Positions 1-8,216 of a stretch of DNA of 64,000 nt are shown here, in pieces. A program made the translations under genes and the position numbers. The stretch is from Bacillus bingmayongensis (lineage in GTDB: Bacteria > Bacillota > Bacilli > Bacillales > Bacillaceae_G): assembly GCF_000299035.1 (NCBI RefSeq), contig NZ_AKCS01000013.1:1-64000 (forward strand), given 5' to 3'. Below the pieces are notes generated by a model. The model had not been told where the DNA came from and searched no databases. It was given only the letters and a program-made list of their open reading frames with translations. Each line of letters begins with the position of its first letter. Position 1 is the stretch's first letter.

Positions 1-87
1 CGTTCCCATACCGAACACGGAAGTTAAGCTCTCTAGCGCCGATGGTAGTTGGGGCCTTGCCCCTGTGAGAGTAGGACGTTGCCAGGC
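1..87 (+). rRNA. rrf: 5S ribosomal RNA, 3' part
   Basis: The first 87 bases match the 3' three quarters of a Bacillus 5S rRNA (CCGAACACGGAAGTTAAGC in loop B/helix III, GAGAGTAGGACGTTGCCAGGC at the end). The 5' end lies outside the window. The tRNA block starts six bases later, so this is the tail of an rRNA operon with tRNAs appended. Confidence 0.95.
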
Positions 88-92
88 AAAAT

Positions 93-168
93 GGAGGATT
101 AGCTCAGCTGGGAGAGCACCTGCCTTACAAGCAGGGGGTCGGCGGTTCGATCCCGTCATCCTCCACCA
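93..168 (+). tRNA. tRNA-Val (TAC)
   Basis: A cloverleaf is readable. The acceptor GGAGGAT pairs with ATCCTCC, the anticodon loop CTTACAA gives TAC, the T loop is GGTTCGATCC, and CCA is encoded. It is the first tRNA after 5S. Confidence 0.95.
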
Positions 169-177
169 TATAATGTC

Positions 178-261
178 GGAGGGGTAGCGAAGTGGCTAAA
201 CGCGGCGGACTGTAAATCCGCTCCTTCGGGTTCGGCAGTTCGAATCTGCCCCCCTCCACCA
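178..261 (+). tRNA. tRNA-Tyr (GTA)
   Basis: The acceptor GGAGGGG pairs with CCCCTCC. The anticodon is GTA in ACTGTAAAT. A long variable arm (CTCCTTCGGGTTCGG) marks a class II tRNA of 84 nt. CCA is encoded. Confidence 0.95.
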
Positions 262-268
262 TTTACAT

Positions 269-342
269 AGGGGCATAGTTTAAAGGTAGAACTGAGGTCT
301 CCAAAACCTCCAGTGTGGGTTCGATTCCTACTGCCCCTGCCA
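269..342 (+). tRNA. tRNA-Trp (CCA)
   Basis: The acceptor AGGGGCA pairs with TGCCCCT. The anticodon loop CTCCAAA gives CCA. The 3' CCA is encoded. Confidence 0.95.
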
Positions 343-354
343 AAAACACAATAT

Positions 355-431
355 GGCGATTGTGGCGAAGTGGTTAACGCACCGGATTGTGGCTCCGGCA
401 TTCGTGGGTTCGATTCCCATCAGTCGCCCCA
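355..431 (+). tRNA. tRNA-His (GTG)
   Basis: The acceptor GCGATTG (356-362) pairs with CAGTCGC (421-427). An extra G sits at 355 (G-1) opposite discriminator C at 428, the hallmark of tRNA-His. The anticodon is GTG. CCA is encoded. Confidence 0.95.
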
Positions 432-545
432 TTTATTTTAAATATTTACAAATTAATTTAACTATGATAAGATATGTAATGTCTTATTTAAATATTAATG
501 GTAATAAAATAAGTATTGCAAACATATAATGTATTAGTAATTCGA

Positions 546-620
546 TGGGCTATAGCCAAGCGGTAAGGCAACGGACTTTGACTCCGTCATGCGCTGGTTC
601 GAATCCAGCTAGCCCAGCCA
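546..620 (+). tRNA. tRNA-Gln (TTG)
   Basis: The acceptor TGGGCTA pairs with TAGCCCA. The anticodon loop CTTTGAC gives TTG. CCA is encoded. A 114-bp AT-rich gap separates it from tRNA-His; that gap contains TTGCAAACATATAATGTATTA, which could hold an internal promoter. Confidence 0.95.
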
Positions 621-625
621 TTTTT

Positions 626-700
626 GCGGAAGTAGTTCAGTGGTAGAATACAACCTTGCCAAGGTTGGGGTCGCGGGTTCGAATCCCGTCTTCCGCTCCA
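626..700 (+). tRNA. tRNA-Gly (GCC)
   Basis: The acceptor GCGGAAG pairs with CTTCCGC. The anticodon loop TTGCCAA gives GCC. CCA is encoded. Confidence 0.95.
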
Positions 701-710
701 AATTTAATAT

Positions 711-781
<71 letters not shown>

Positions 782-791
782 TTCTTATTAT

Positions 792-873
792 GCCGATGTG
801 GCGGAATTGGCAGACGCGCACGACTCAAAATCGTGTTCCTTCGGGAGTGTCGGTTCGACCCCGACCATCGGTA
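792..873 (+). tRNA. tRNA-Leu (CAA)
   Basis: The acceptor GCCGATG pairs with CATCGGT. The anticodon loop CTCAAAA gives CAA. A long variable arm (TTCCTTCGGGAGT) fits a class II tRNA. The encoded 3' end reads ATCA, so CCA must be added after transcription. It is the last tRNA of the cluster. Confidence 0.92.
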
Positions 874-887
874 TCAAATAGCGCTTT

Positions 888-923
888 AAAAAGACTCTAA
901 CAGAAATGTTAGAGTCTTTTTTG
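888..923 (+). terminator. Intrinsic terminator of the rRNA/tRNA operon
   Basis: A 14-bp stem AAAAGACTCTAACA / TGTTAGAGTCTTTT with a GAAA tetraloop is followed by T6. It lies 15 bases after tRNA-Leu. Confidence 0.95.
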
Positions 924-987
924 TTGTATAATAGGATAAAAGAATATTTTATATAAGTGTTTAATTTTGATGTGATGGGGGAAGGAA

Positions 988-1545
988 ATGAAACGAAAAG
1001 GATGGTTAGGTGTTATTATTTGTGGAGTATTTCTTTCAGGTGGACTATTATATGGATTGTTGAAATTGGCTGAGATACCAGTAGGAGGAGAGAGAGAAGT
1101 TTTTACAGAATCAAGTGATGATTTGGAAACAAATATTGCAGAAATTGAAGGCTCAAATGCTCAGCTACATATCACAAAACATTCAACTGAGGAAGAAGTG
1201 GTTTCCGCAATGCATAGTATGGCACATCAAAAAGTTATACCTAATAAAAATTGGGGAGCGACCCCGATGTCTACACAGAATGCAGAAAGAGTAAAAGATA
1301 TTTTAAGTCAAAGCGATTTCGCTCATAAGCAACAATTATTGGAAATTACTGAGAAATGGATAAAGAAAGATTTCAGTGAAATTGTAGAAGAGCATAACTC
1401 TTTTCAAGGATTGATGAATCGTAATATTGATACTGCTACAGGAACGATGGACCCTTTAGAAGAAACCACTTTTGTGTTAAATACTTTTGGAGATAAAGTT
1501 GCTGCTGCATTAGCAGAGTCTGGAGATCTCCCAGAGCCAAAATAG
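988..1545 (+). CDS. Membrane-anchored or secreted protein, DUF6241-like
   Basis: This is a 185-residue protein of unknown function. Residues 6-26 form one hydrophobic segment (LGVIICGVFLSGGLLYGLLK) after a basic MKRK start, so it is an N-terminally anchored or secreted protein with the bulk outside. The remainder is soluble and mainly acidic, with a central WGATPMS motif after a segment rich in M, H and Q. It resembles what I remember of the DUF6241 family in Bacillus, but that is recall and not a search. The start at 988 follows GGGGGAAGGAA at the right distance. It stands alone between the tRNA terminator and yeeI, with its own short upstream region. Confidence 0.8.
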   Translation: MKRKGWLGVIICGVFLSGGLLYGLLKLAEIPVGGEREVFTESSDDLETNIAEIEGSNAQLHITKHSTEEEVVSAMHSMAHQKVIPNKNWGATPMSTQNAERVKDILSQSDFAHKQQLLEITEKWIKKDFSEIVEEHNSFQGLMNRNIDTATGTMDPLEETTFVLNTFGDKVAAALAESGDLPEPK

Positions 1546-1790
1546 ATTATCAAATAATTGTTTGTTTACTTCAATTAAATAATAACTTGATGAAGTGTTA
1601 AATTCGTAATGAAGAATAAAATTGAGGTATAATATACGATGTGAAGTAAAAAATGCATGAGTTTTCATTATGTTCATAATGAAATTGATTATGAACTTTT
1701 TGTATTTATTTTGAAAAAGTGTTGAATAAACATTATATTTCATATTAATATTTTTTATGTAGATTTAAACGTGAAAGAGAGTGGAACTTA

Positions 1791-2510
1791 ATGGGTCGTA
1801 AATGGAATAATATTAAAGACAAAAAAGCATCAAAAGATGCAAATACAAGCCGCGTATACGCTAAATTTGGACGTGAGATTTATGTAGCTGCAAAACAAGG
1901 TGAGCCAGATCCAGAATCAAACCAAGCTTTAAAAGTTGTACTTGAGCGTGCGAAAACGTACAGTGTACCAAAAACAATTATTGACCGTGCAATTGAAAAA
2001 GCAAAAGGTGGTTCAGAAGAAAATTATGACGAGCTTCGTTATGAAGGGTTTGGACCAAACGGATCTATGGTAATTGTAGATACACTTACAAATAACGTAA
2101 ACCGTACTGCAGCAGATGTACGTGCAGCATTTAGTAAAAACAGTGGTAACATGGGTGTAAATGGATCTGTAGCATATATGTTTGATGCGACAGCTGTTAT
2201 TGGGCTTGAAGGAAAAACAGCAGATGAAGTACTTGAAATTTTGATGGAAGCAGATGTAGATGCACGTGATATCTTGGAAGAAGAAGAGGCTGTTATCGTT
2301 TATGCTGAGCCTGATCAGTTCCATGCGGTACAAGCAGCACTTAAGGATGCTGGTATTACTGAATTCACAGTTGCTGAACTAACAATGCTTGCGCAAAGTG
2401 ATGTAACACTTTCAGAAGATGCACAAGTACAATTTGAAAAAATGATTGATGCATTAGAAGATTTAGAAGATGTTCAGCAAGTTTACCACAATGTGGACTT
2501 AGGCGAATAA
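1791..2510 (+). CDS. yeeI: YebC/TACO1-family protein, YeeI/YeeN type
   Basis: This 239-residue cytosolic protein belongs to the YebC/PmpR/TACO1 family. These were long annotated as transcription regulators, and family members are now linked to translation of difficult sequences such as polyproline. It starts [17 protein letters not shown] instead of the MAGHSKW of the other paralogue, which marks the YeeI/YeeN branch. The family core is visible: [54 protein letters not shown] and GSVAYMFD. Length equals that of B. subtilis YeeI. The ATG at 1791 follows GAGAGTGGAACTTA. It is monocistronic, with a weak hairpin terminator after it. Confidence 0.93.
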   Translation: MGRKWNNIKDKKASKDANTSRVYAKFGREIYVAAKQGEPDPESNQALKVVLERAKTYSVPKTIIDRAIEKAKGGSEENYDELRYEGFGPNGSMVIVDTLTNNVNRTAADVRAAFSKNSGNMGVNGSVAYMFDATAVIGLEGKTADEVLEILMEADVDARDILEEEEAVIVYAEPDQFHAVQAALKDAGITEFTVAELTMLAQSDVTLSEDAQVQFEKMIDALEDLEDVQQVYHNVDLGE

Positions 2511-2592
2511 TTATTATAAATCTAATGATATCAATGGTTTTAGTCTAATCATTTGGGTGGGCTAGCATAAAAACTGTAATAATTACGATGAT

Positions 2593-2648
2593 AAATGTCT
2601 TCTCATAGATGAATTGAAAAATTCATAATGAGGAGGCATTTTTTATTC
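2593..2648 (+). terminator. Probable terminator after yeeI
   Basis: An imperfect hairpin (AAATGTCTTCTCATAGATGAAT with ATTCATAATGAGGAGGCATTT) is followed by TTTTTATT, 80 bases after the yeeI stop. Read on the other strand it could also end the 2682-2903 gene. Confidence 0.7.
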
Positions 2649-2681
2649 CATATTCAAATCAAAAAACAACATACACCTGTA

Positions 2682-2903
2682 TTATTTCTTCCTAAACTTT
2701 AATAAAGGACTTGTATCGCTTAATTCAACAAAGAACGGAAAAAGAAATAAAAAAGGTAAAGCATGAGCACCAAATTCAAACGTATCATCTGAAAGATACT
2801 GTCTTCCGTAACAGTATGGACAATCCTTCCCATCGTTTTGCATGAGAAGCGACCATACATCTTTTGCTTTCCATTTTGTTTTACAATTCGTACAACGAGT
2901 CAT
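2682..2903 (-). CDS. Small CXXC zinc-ribbon protein (TIGR04104-like)
   Basis: This is a 73-residue protein with two CXXC pairs, MTRCTNCKTKWK at residues 4-7 and DCPYCYGRQYL at about 28-31. It has the spacing of the cxxc_20_cxxc family of small Firmicute proteins, whose four cysteines probably bind one zinc ion. A hydrophobic stretch (HALPFLFLFPFFVEL, about 47-61) suggests the C-terminal half sits in or against the membrane. A good ribosome binding site (GGAGGCGTTTT) precedes the ATG at 2903. Function is unknown. It is convergent with yeeI and divergent from the Nudix gene. Confidence 0.8.
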   Translation of the reverse strand: MTRCTNCKTKWKAKDVWSLLMQNDGKDCPYCYGRQYLSDDTFEFGAHALPFLFLFPFFVELSDTSPLLKFRKK

Positions 2904-3130
2904 AAAACGCCTCCTATCTTTTTGTTCACTCTTGAAATTATATTTTATTTATTTTCCAGAATATTCTATTTAATTATACATACAATAAATATTTGAGTAA
3001 ATGAAATCGTGTAGGAGTGTACATGTACTATATGTGAACTTAGGTTATAAAAAAGGATTCTTGTAATGAGTAATGAATATTAATATATATTGTATTTAAA
3101 ATTAAATGAATGTTCTTCGGAGGTTATAAA

Positions 3131-3592
3131 ATGGAGTATACAACACCTAAGCACATTGTTGCTGTTTCTGCTTACATAACAAATGCAAATAACGAAATTC
3201 TTTTAGTAAAGGTACAGTGGAGAGTTGATACATGGGAAATGCCTGGAGGACAAGTAGAGGAGGGAGAGGCTCTTGATCAAGCCGTTTGTAGAGAAGTACT
3301 TGAAGAAACGGGTCTCTTAGTAGAACCAGTTGGAATTACAGGTCTTTACTATAATGCGTCAAAGCATATTTTATCGGTGGTCTTTAAGGTAGAGCATGTT
3401 AGCGGAGACATAAGAATCCAGCCAGAAGAAATAAAAGAAGCAAAATTTATTGCTTTGAATGAAAATAATATTGATGAATATATAACACGCCCACATATGA
3501 AGTCGAGAACACTTGATGCCATAAATGCAAATAATTTTATTCCATATGAAACTTGGAAAGTAGATCCGTATGATTTGATAGGAAGACTATAG
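3131..3592 (+). CDS. Nudix hydrolase
   Basis: This 153-residue cytosolic protein has a complete Nudix box, GGQVEEGEALDQAVCREVLE continuing ETGL, at about residues 38-60. It carries the metal-binding REVLEE core, so it should hydrolyse a nucleoside diphosphate linked to some moiety; the substrate cannot be inferred. I chose the ATG at 3131 because GGAGG lies 8 bases upstream. An in-frame ATG at 3110 would place that ribosome binding site inside the gene. It is monocistronic, ended by a strong terminator. Confidence 0.9.
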   Translation: MEYTTPKHIVAVSAYITNANNEILLVKVQWRVDTWEMPGGQVEEGEALDQAVCREVLEETGLLVEPVGITGLYYNASKHILSVVFKVEHVSGDIRIQPEEIKEAKFIALNENNIDEYITRPHMKSRTLDAINANNFIPYETWKVDPYDLIGRL

Positions 3593-3616
3593 GCTATTTC
3601 ATTTATTTTAAATTTA

Positions 3617-3664
3617 AAAGGACAAGTTATTTGAGATATCACCAAATAACTTGTCCTTTTTTTC
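3617..3664 (+). terminator. Intrinsic terminator after the Nudix gene
   Basis: An 18-bp stem AAAAGGACAAGTTATTTG / CAAATAACTTGTCCTTTT is followed by a T run. It is strong in both directions. Confidence 0.93.
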
Positions 3665-4050
3665 TTATATTGTGTAAGTAAAAATGTCTAGTATGATCTT
3701 TAATCGGTGAAACTAAATAAGATAGTAGGATAAAAAGTATACACGGTAAATATATATTGATTGCAAGAACGCTTGTTTGGTAATATATCTATATTGTTCT
3801 AATTAAAATTGGATTGTTACATTAATTTTTTAGAAAATGCTGTAGAAGAAATGTTAGGTAATAACTTACTAAAACTGGAAATGCATCAAGTGATATAATA
3901 GAAGAAGGCTGAATAGAATCTTATCATTTTTTCTGCTAGAATATGTATTTTATAGCTTACAACATTGTAAGGTAAGTGTAAGAGAAATCAATTGGAGATT
4001 GCATTAAGAAACAGTATTCTTAATGTAAGGATTATATATGCTGTAAGGAA
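3665..4050. other. Intergenic region upstream of mtgA
   Basis: About 390 AT-rich bases with no ORF that I would support. The one notable element is CTTACAACATTGTAAG at 3956-3971, an inverted repeat of CTTACA/TGTAAG with a 4-base centre about 95 bases before the mtgA start. It resembles the element upstream of the 27-residue peptide genes. Confidence 0.5.
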
Positions 4051-4064
4051 AAGAGGTGTGCACG

Positions 4065-4841
4065 ATGAAAGAACGAGTACTGTCTAGGGTTAACTATCAT
4101 CAAAAGGTTTCATTCAATCCAATTACGAAGTTTCTTTATAAAGCCATTATTTTATTATTACTACTTAGTTGTACATTATTATTGATTGGAAATGTAATGA
4201 TTGAGCGAAGTGATATTAGCAAGCTGCATGTACCCGCTAAATTAGAGGTACCAGAACCTTTGGCTCACGCGTTTATTGCGACAGAAGATAAAAGGTTTTA
4301 TCATCATAACGGTCTAGACTATATAGCAATTGTTCGAGCTTCTATTGAAAATATAAAAGCTGGTGGTGTTGTACAGGGTGGAAGTACAATTACACAGCAG
4401 CTTTCCAAAAATGCTTTTTTATCTAATGAACGTACATTTTCTCGTAAATGGAAAGAGATTTTTTATACAAAAAAAATTGAGCGTACATTTACTAAAGATG
4501 AGATTTTAAAATTATATGTGAGCAATATTTATTATGGAGAAGGTGCATGGGGGATTGAAAAAGCATCCCAGCTATACTTTGGTAAAAAGGTAAATCAATT
4601 AACATTAAGTGAAAGTGCAATGATGGCTGCTATTGTGAAAGCCCCTGCTTATTATTCTCCTGCCCAGAACTATGATAAAGCAGTAGAGAGACGAAATGTT
4701 GTTTTGAAATTAATGGAAAAAGAAGGGTATATTAGCCATGATGAATATGTGCAAGCGATTAGTGAAAAATTAGTAATTCGTCATGATATTCCAACTCAGC
4801 ATTCGTTGCAAAAAATAGCGCGTGAAAAAGCGGTAAGCTAA
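4065..4841 (+). CDS. mtgA: Monofunctional peptidoglycan glycosyltransferase (GT51)
   Basis: This 258-residue membrane-anchored enzyme polymerises lipid II into glycan strands. It has a cytosolic basic N-terminus, one transmembrane segment at about residues 25-45 (AIILLLLLSCTLLLIGNVMI), and an extracellular GT51 domain. The catalytic motif is ATEDKRFYHHNGLD and the second conserved block is GGSTITQQLSKNAFL. There is no transpeptidase domain, so it is the monofunctional type and not a class A PBP. The ATG at 4065 follows AAGAGG at good spacing, so I reject the GTG at 4056. It is monocistronic with its own terminator. Confidence 0.92.
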   Translation: MKERVLSRVNYHQKVSFNPITKFLYKAIILLLLLSCTLLLIGNVMIERSDISKLHVPAKLEVPEPLAHAFIATEDKRFYHHNGLDYIAIVRASIENIKAGGVVQGGSTITQQLSKNAFLSNERTFSRKWKEIFYTKKIERTFTKDEILKLYVSNIYYGEGAWGIEKASQLYFGKKVNQLTLSESAMMAAIVKAPAYYSPAQNYDKAVERRNVVLKLMEKEGYISHDEYVQAISEKLVIRHDIPTQHSLQKIAREKAVS

Positions 4842-4877
4842 AAGCGAAGTTCTATAGAGGGAACTTCGCTTTTTTGA
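4840..4877 (+). terminator. Intrinsic terminator of mtgA
   Basis: The stem AAAGCGAAGTTC / GAACTTCGCTTT is followed by TTTTT. It begins at the mtgA stop codon. Confidence 0.93.
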
Positions 4878-5032
4878 ATAGAATAGCCAAAGAAGAGACA
4901 CAATATTGACACATTTGTCGTTTTTTTTGGAAATTATGTGAGCGTGTTCATTGCATGATGTATAAAAGTATTGATATCATGTGTAATGTGTACAACAATG
5001 TATACAGAATATGAATTTAAAGAGGAATGTAT

Positions 5033-5686
5033 ATGAAATCATCAAATAAAATCATGGCTCTTGGTATTGTTTTTTCTATCGCAGTATTAATTGTAATCGG
5101 GACAATTGCATACAGTATCATAAATGACAAAAAAGATAAAGGGAATGAGATGTTTGCTTATTCCACGCAGCAATCTTTAGGTAAAGAAGATGCTCCTGTT
5201 AAGGTTGTAGAATTTGGAGATTTTAAATGCCCAGCTTGTCGAACTTGGGATGCGACAGTATTACCTCGTCTAAAAGAAGAGTATATTAATAAAGGGAAAG
5301 TACAGCTTTATTTCATTAACTTCCCATTTATCGGAAAAGATTCTGATTTAGGGGCTGCTGCCGGTGAGGCGATTTATAAACAGAACCCAGAATCTTTCTG
5401 GACATTCTATGATGAAATTTATCAAGGTCAGAAGAAAGATACTGAAGAATGGATTACAGAAGAGCTGCTTCTTAATATAGTGAAGGAAAAGCTTCCGAAA
5501 GTTAATGTAGAGCAGTTTAAAAAGGATCTACATAGTAAGGAAATCCAAGATAAAGTACGTAAAGATTCAGATCGTGCACAGAAGCTGAAAGTACAAGGTG
5601 CTCCTTCAGTATATGTAAACGGAAATCTTGCGAATCCAGATTATGATAGTATAAAAAAGGCGATTGATAAAGAATTGAAAAAGTGA
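5033..5686 (+). CDS. bdbD: DsbA-family thiol-disulfide oxidoreductase, BdbD-like
   Basis: This 217-residue protein is anchored outside the membrane by an N-terminal segment (about residues 8-28). A thioredoxin-fold DsbA-like domain carries the active site FGDFKCPACRTWD, with Cys-Pro-Ala-Cys at about 69-72. The cis-Pro loop is GAPSVYVNG near the C-terminus. Similarity to B. subtilis BdbD, which oxidises extracellular protein thiols, is clear (LGKEDAPVKVVEFGDFKC; PESFWTFYDEIY). No bdbC partner is adjacent, unlike B. subtilis, so re-oxidation must come from elsewhere. The ATG at 5033 has AAAGAGG 7 bases upstream and is preferred to 5027. Confidence 0.88.
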   Translation: MKSSNKIMALGIVFSIAVLIVIGTIAYSIINDKKDKGNEMFAYSTQQSLGKEDAPVKVVEFGDFKCPACRTWDATVLPRLKEEYINKGKVQLYFINFPFIGKDSDLGAAAGEAIYKQNPESFWTFYDEIYQGQKKDTEEWITEELLLNIVKEKLPKVNVEQFKKDLHSKEIQDKVRKDSDRAQKLKVQGAPSVYVNGNLANPDYDSIKKAIDKELKK

Positions 5687-5708
5687 TGAGTATACTCATC
5701 ACTTTTTC
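5678..5708 (+). terminator. Terminator overlapping the bdbD stop
   Basis: The stem AAAAAGTGATGAG / CTCATCACTTTTT has a TATA loop. The stop codon lies inside the 5' arm. Confidence 0.9.
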
Positions 5709-5800
5709 GACTTTTTTCGATAAATTTCTTGCTTGGACTTTTGTGACGTGCTATACTATTTTACATAAGTTATTTCAATAAATTATATTTTTTCATATTT

Positions 5801-5874
5801 GCGGGTGTAGTTTAGTGGTAAAACAAGAGCCTTCCAAGCTCTGGTCGAGAGTTCGATTCTCTTCACCCGCTCCA
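5801..5874 (+). tRNA. tRNA-Gly (TCC)
   Basis: This is a solitary tRNA. The acceptor GCGGGTG pairs with CACCCGC, the anticodon loop CTTCCAA gives TCC, and CCA is encoded (TCCA). It ends in the terminator at 5910. Confidence 0.95.
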
Positions 5875-5909
5875 GATATTATTTCATATTCTCATAATAA
5901 ATTGTGATC

Positions 5910-5956
5910 AACGCAGTGTCTCGTTTCTAAGATAAACGAGGCATTGCGTTTTTTAA
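5910..5956 (+). terminator. Terminator after tRNA-Gly
   Basis: The stem AACGCAGTGTCTCGTTT / AAACGAGGCATTGCGTT (one G-T and one mismatch) is followed by TTTTT. Confidence 0.92.
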
Positions 5957-6083
5957 TGTTTGGAAATGAAAAATTTATGCGAAAATAGAATTAAGAACTA
6001 TGATGACGAAGTGAAAGGCTAACCATCAGTAGGTGATTACTTGTTTGATGAGGATATGTATTCATCGTAGAAGGAGGGATAGC

Positions 6084-7226
6084 ATGGATTTTGAGAAATT
6101 AAAACAAGATGTTATAGCGTATAGTAAAACAATTGGAATAGATAAAATAGGCTTTGCGAGTGCATCACCATTTGAAGAATTAAAACAGCGTTTAATTCAG
6201 CAGCAACAATTAAATTACCAGTCTGGCTTTGAAGAGCCTGATATTGAAAAAAGAACAAATCCACAGTTACTATTGCCGGGAGCAAAATCAATTATTGCAA
6301 TTGCCTTAGCGTACCCATCAAAGTTGAAAAATGCACCGTTAAGTAAACGAGGAGAAAGACGTGGCATTTTCTGTCGTGCTTCTTGGGGGCAAGATTATCA
6401 TCTTGTTTTACGGGATCGCCTGCAAAAATTAGAGGCGTATTTAATTGAGAAGCTTCCTGATATAGAAGTGAAATCGATGGTGGATACGGGAGAGCTGAGT
6501 GATCGTGCTGTTTCAGAGCGTGCTGGTATTGGATGGAGCGGTAAAAACTGTTCCATTATTACGCCAGAATTTGGCTCTTATGTGTATTTAGGTGAAATGA
6601 TTACGAATGTACCATTTCCGCCGGATCAACCAATAGAAGATCAGTGCGGAAGCTGTACAAAGTGTATTGATATTTGCCCAACTGGTGCACTAGTACAAGG
6701 TGGACAATTAGATTCAAAAAAATGTATTGCTTTTTTAACGCAAACAAAAGGTTTTCTCCCAGAAGAATATCGAGATAAAATTGGAAATCGTATTTACGGC
6801 TGTGATACGTGCCAAACAGTTTGTCCAAAGAACAGAGGGAAGGATTTTCATAATCATCCAGAAATGGAGCCGGATCCAGAGCTTGTTAAACCATTATTAA
6901 CTCCATTATTAACGATAAGTAATCGAGATTTCAAAGAAAAATATGGAATTATGTCTGGATCATGGCGCGGGAAAAAACCATTGCAACGAAATGCAATTTT
7001 GGCCCTTGCTCATTTTAAAGAAGCCACAGCAATTCCTGATTTAATTGGTGTTATGAAAGATGATCCAAGACCTGTAATTCGTGGTACAGCAGCATGGGCT
7101 CTAGGAAAAATCGGTGGTGAAGGTGTAGGGGAAGCAATTGAAAAGGCGATGGAACGTGAGAAGGATGAGGAAGTTCTCCATGAAATGAATCGAGGTCTTG
7201 AAATGTTAGCTGAGAAAAAACAGTAG
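6084..7226 (+). CDS. queG: Epoxyqueuosine reductase QueG
   Basis: This 380-residue cytosolic cobalamin- and iron-sulfur-dependent enzyme reduces epoxyqueuosine in tRNA to queuosine, the last step of queuosine synthesis. The N-terminal DUF1730 domain includes VDTGELSDRAVSERAGIGW. Two 4Fe-4S clusters follow, C188GSC-TKC-IDIC and C240DTC-QTVC. The C-terminus is a HEAT-like segment (IPDLIGVMKDDPRPVIRGTA). It is orthologous to B. subtilis YhbA and followed by yhbB and trmL as there. I chose the ATG at 6084 because of AAGGAGGGATAGC just upstream; the longer ORF from 6033 adds an unrelated arginine-rich tail. Confidence 0.95.
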   Translation: MDFEKLKQDVIAYSKTIGIDKIGFASASPFEELKQRLIQQQQLNYQSGFEEPDIEKRTNPQLLLPGAKSIIAIALAYPSKLKNAPLSKRGERRGIFCRASWGQDYHLVLRDRLQKLEAYLIEKLPDIEVKSMVDTGELSDRAVSERAGIGWSGKNCSIITPEFGSYVYLGEMITNVPFPPDQPIEDQCGSCTKCIDICPTGALVQGGQLDSKKCIAFLTQTKGFLPEEYRDKIGNRIYGCDTCQTVCPKNRGKDFHNHPEMEPDPELVKPLLTPLLTISNRDFKEKYGIMSGSWRGKKPLQRNAILALAHFKEATAIPDLIGVMKDDPRPVIRGTAAWALGKIGGEGVGEAIEKAMEREKDEEVLHEMNRGLEMLAEKKQ

Positions 7227-7270
7227 ATAATGTCTCCTTTTTTCATATCGTAATATGGGAGGGAGAGGAA

Positions 7271-8158
7271 ATGTTGGTAAAACAAAAGATTGAAAAGCAG
7301 ATACAACAATTGTTAGCTTATATTACAAATAAACGTGTAAGTGTCGATGAGATTCCTACGGATTTATTACAAGTACTACAGCGAAAAAGAAACTTGTTTC
7401 AAAATCGTAATGCTGAAATTGTGAAGGCAACAGCAGACGTATCTTTTATAAGACAATGGAATAGTAGGCAATATCAAGAAGTAGATTATCAAGTTCATTT
7501 GAAACATTTAGTTCATCACCATGAATTATTTTACATGGAAGAAGAACAATTAGAACGACGTGTTTATTTAAAAGATGGGCGTATTGTAGAAGATAAAGAT
7601 ATTGAAACACAAGTAGAAAGAGCCCAAGGTGAAACGTTAGAGCGTGAGATAACGAAAGGAAAGTATGGTTCGTATCAATATAATCGCTTAGAAGCTGTCA
7701 AATACGCGGAGCTTTGGTGGGATGATCGGAATCCAGCGTATCGTAATTTTCCTGATAATTGTACGAATTTTATTTCGCAGTGTCTGCATGCTGGTGAAAC
7801 GCCAATGACTGGGTATCCTAACATTCGTAAAGGATGGTGGCAAAGGGAGAATCAGTGGAGCTGGAGCTGGGCAGTTGCTCATTCATTTTATTGGTATTTA
7901 TCAGGGGCTACAACAGGACTACGTGCTAAAGCGGTAGAAAGTCCGGAAGACCTTCTACTCGGTGATGTAATTGTTTATGATTTTGAAGATGATGGTAGAT
8001 GGAATCATACAACAATAGTTGTAGCTAAAGATGCAGACGGTATGCCGCTTGTAAATGCACATTCTGCTAATAGCCGCAGGCGGTATTGGAATTATGAAGA
8101 TTCCAGTAAATATACGCCACAAATGAAATATAAATTTTTTCATATTATTAATGGGTAG
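7271..8158 (+). CDS. yhbB: Amidase-domain protein (Amidase_6), YhbB
   Basis: This 295-residue protein has a C-terminal amidase_6-type domain from about residue 135: YNRLEAVKYAELWW, then NFPDNCTNFISQCLHAG with the presumptive catalytic Cys, and a late His in WNHTTIVVA. It resembles NlpC-like cysteine amidases that act on peptidoglycan. The N-terminal half is charged and helical. I see no signal peptide, which is odd for a wall enzyme. It could act inside the mother cell or spore, or be exported another way. It lies 44 bases after queG and 58 before trmL, the order found in B. subtilis. Confidence 0.88.
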   Translation: MLVKQKIEKQIQQLLAYITNKRVSVDEIPTDLLQVLQRKRNLFQNRNAEIVKATADVSFIRQWNSRQYQEVDYQVHLKHLVHHHELFYMEEEQLERRVYLKDGRIVEDKDIETQVERAQGETLEREITKGKYGSYQYNRLEAVKYAELWWDDRNPAYRNFPDNCTNFISQCLHAGETPMTGYPNIRKGWWQRENQWSWSWAVAHSFYWYLSGATTGLRAKAVESPEDLLLGDVIVYDFEDDGRWNHTTIVVAKDADGMPLVNAHSANSRRRYWNYEDSSKYTPQMKYKFFHIING

Positions 8159-8216
8159 AGATTTTTCACTCAAGTGGTATAATACGTAGTAGACAAAAGA
8201 TTGAGGTGAATATCGC

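Noticed and set aside
6004-6036. GAAGTGAAAGGCTAACCATCAGTAGG resembles part of bcr1
   Set aside because: Short and lacks TTTAT ends and stems; not enough to call a repeat.
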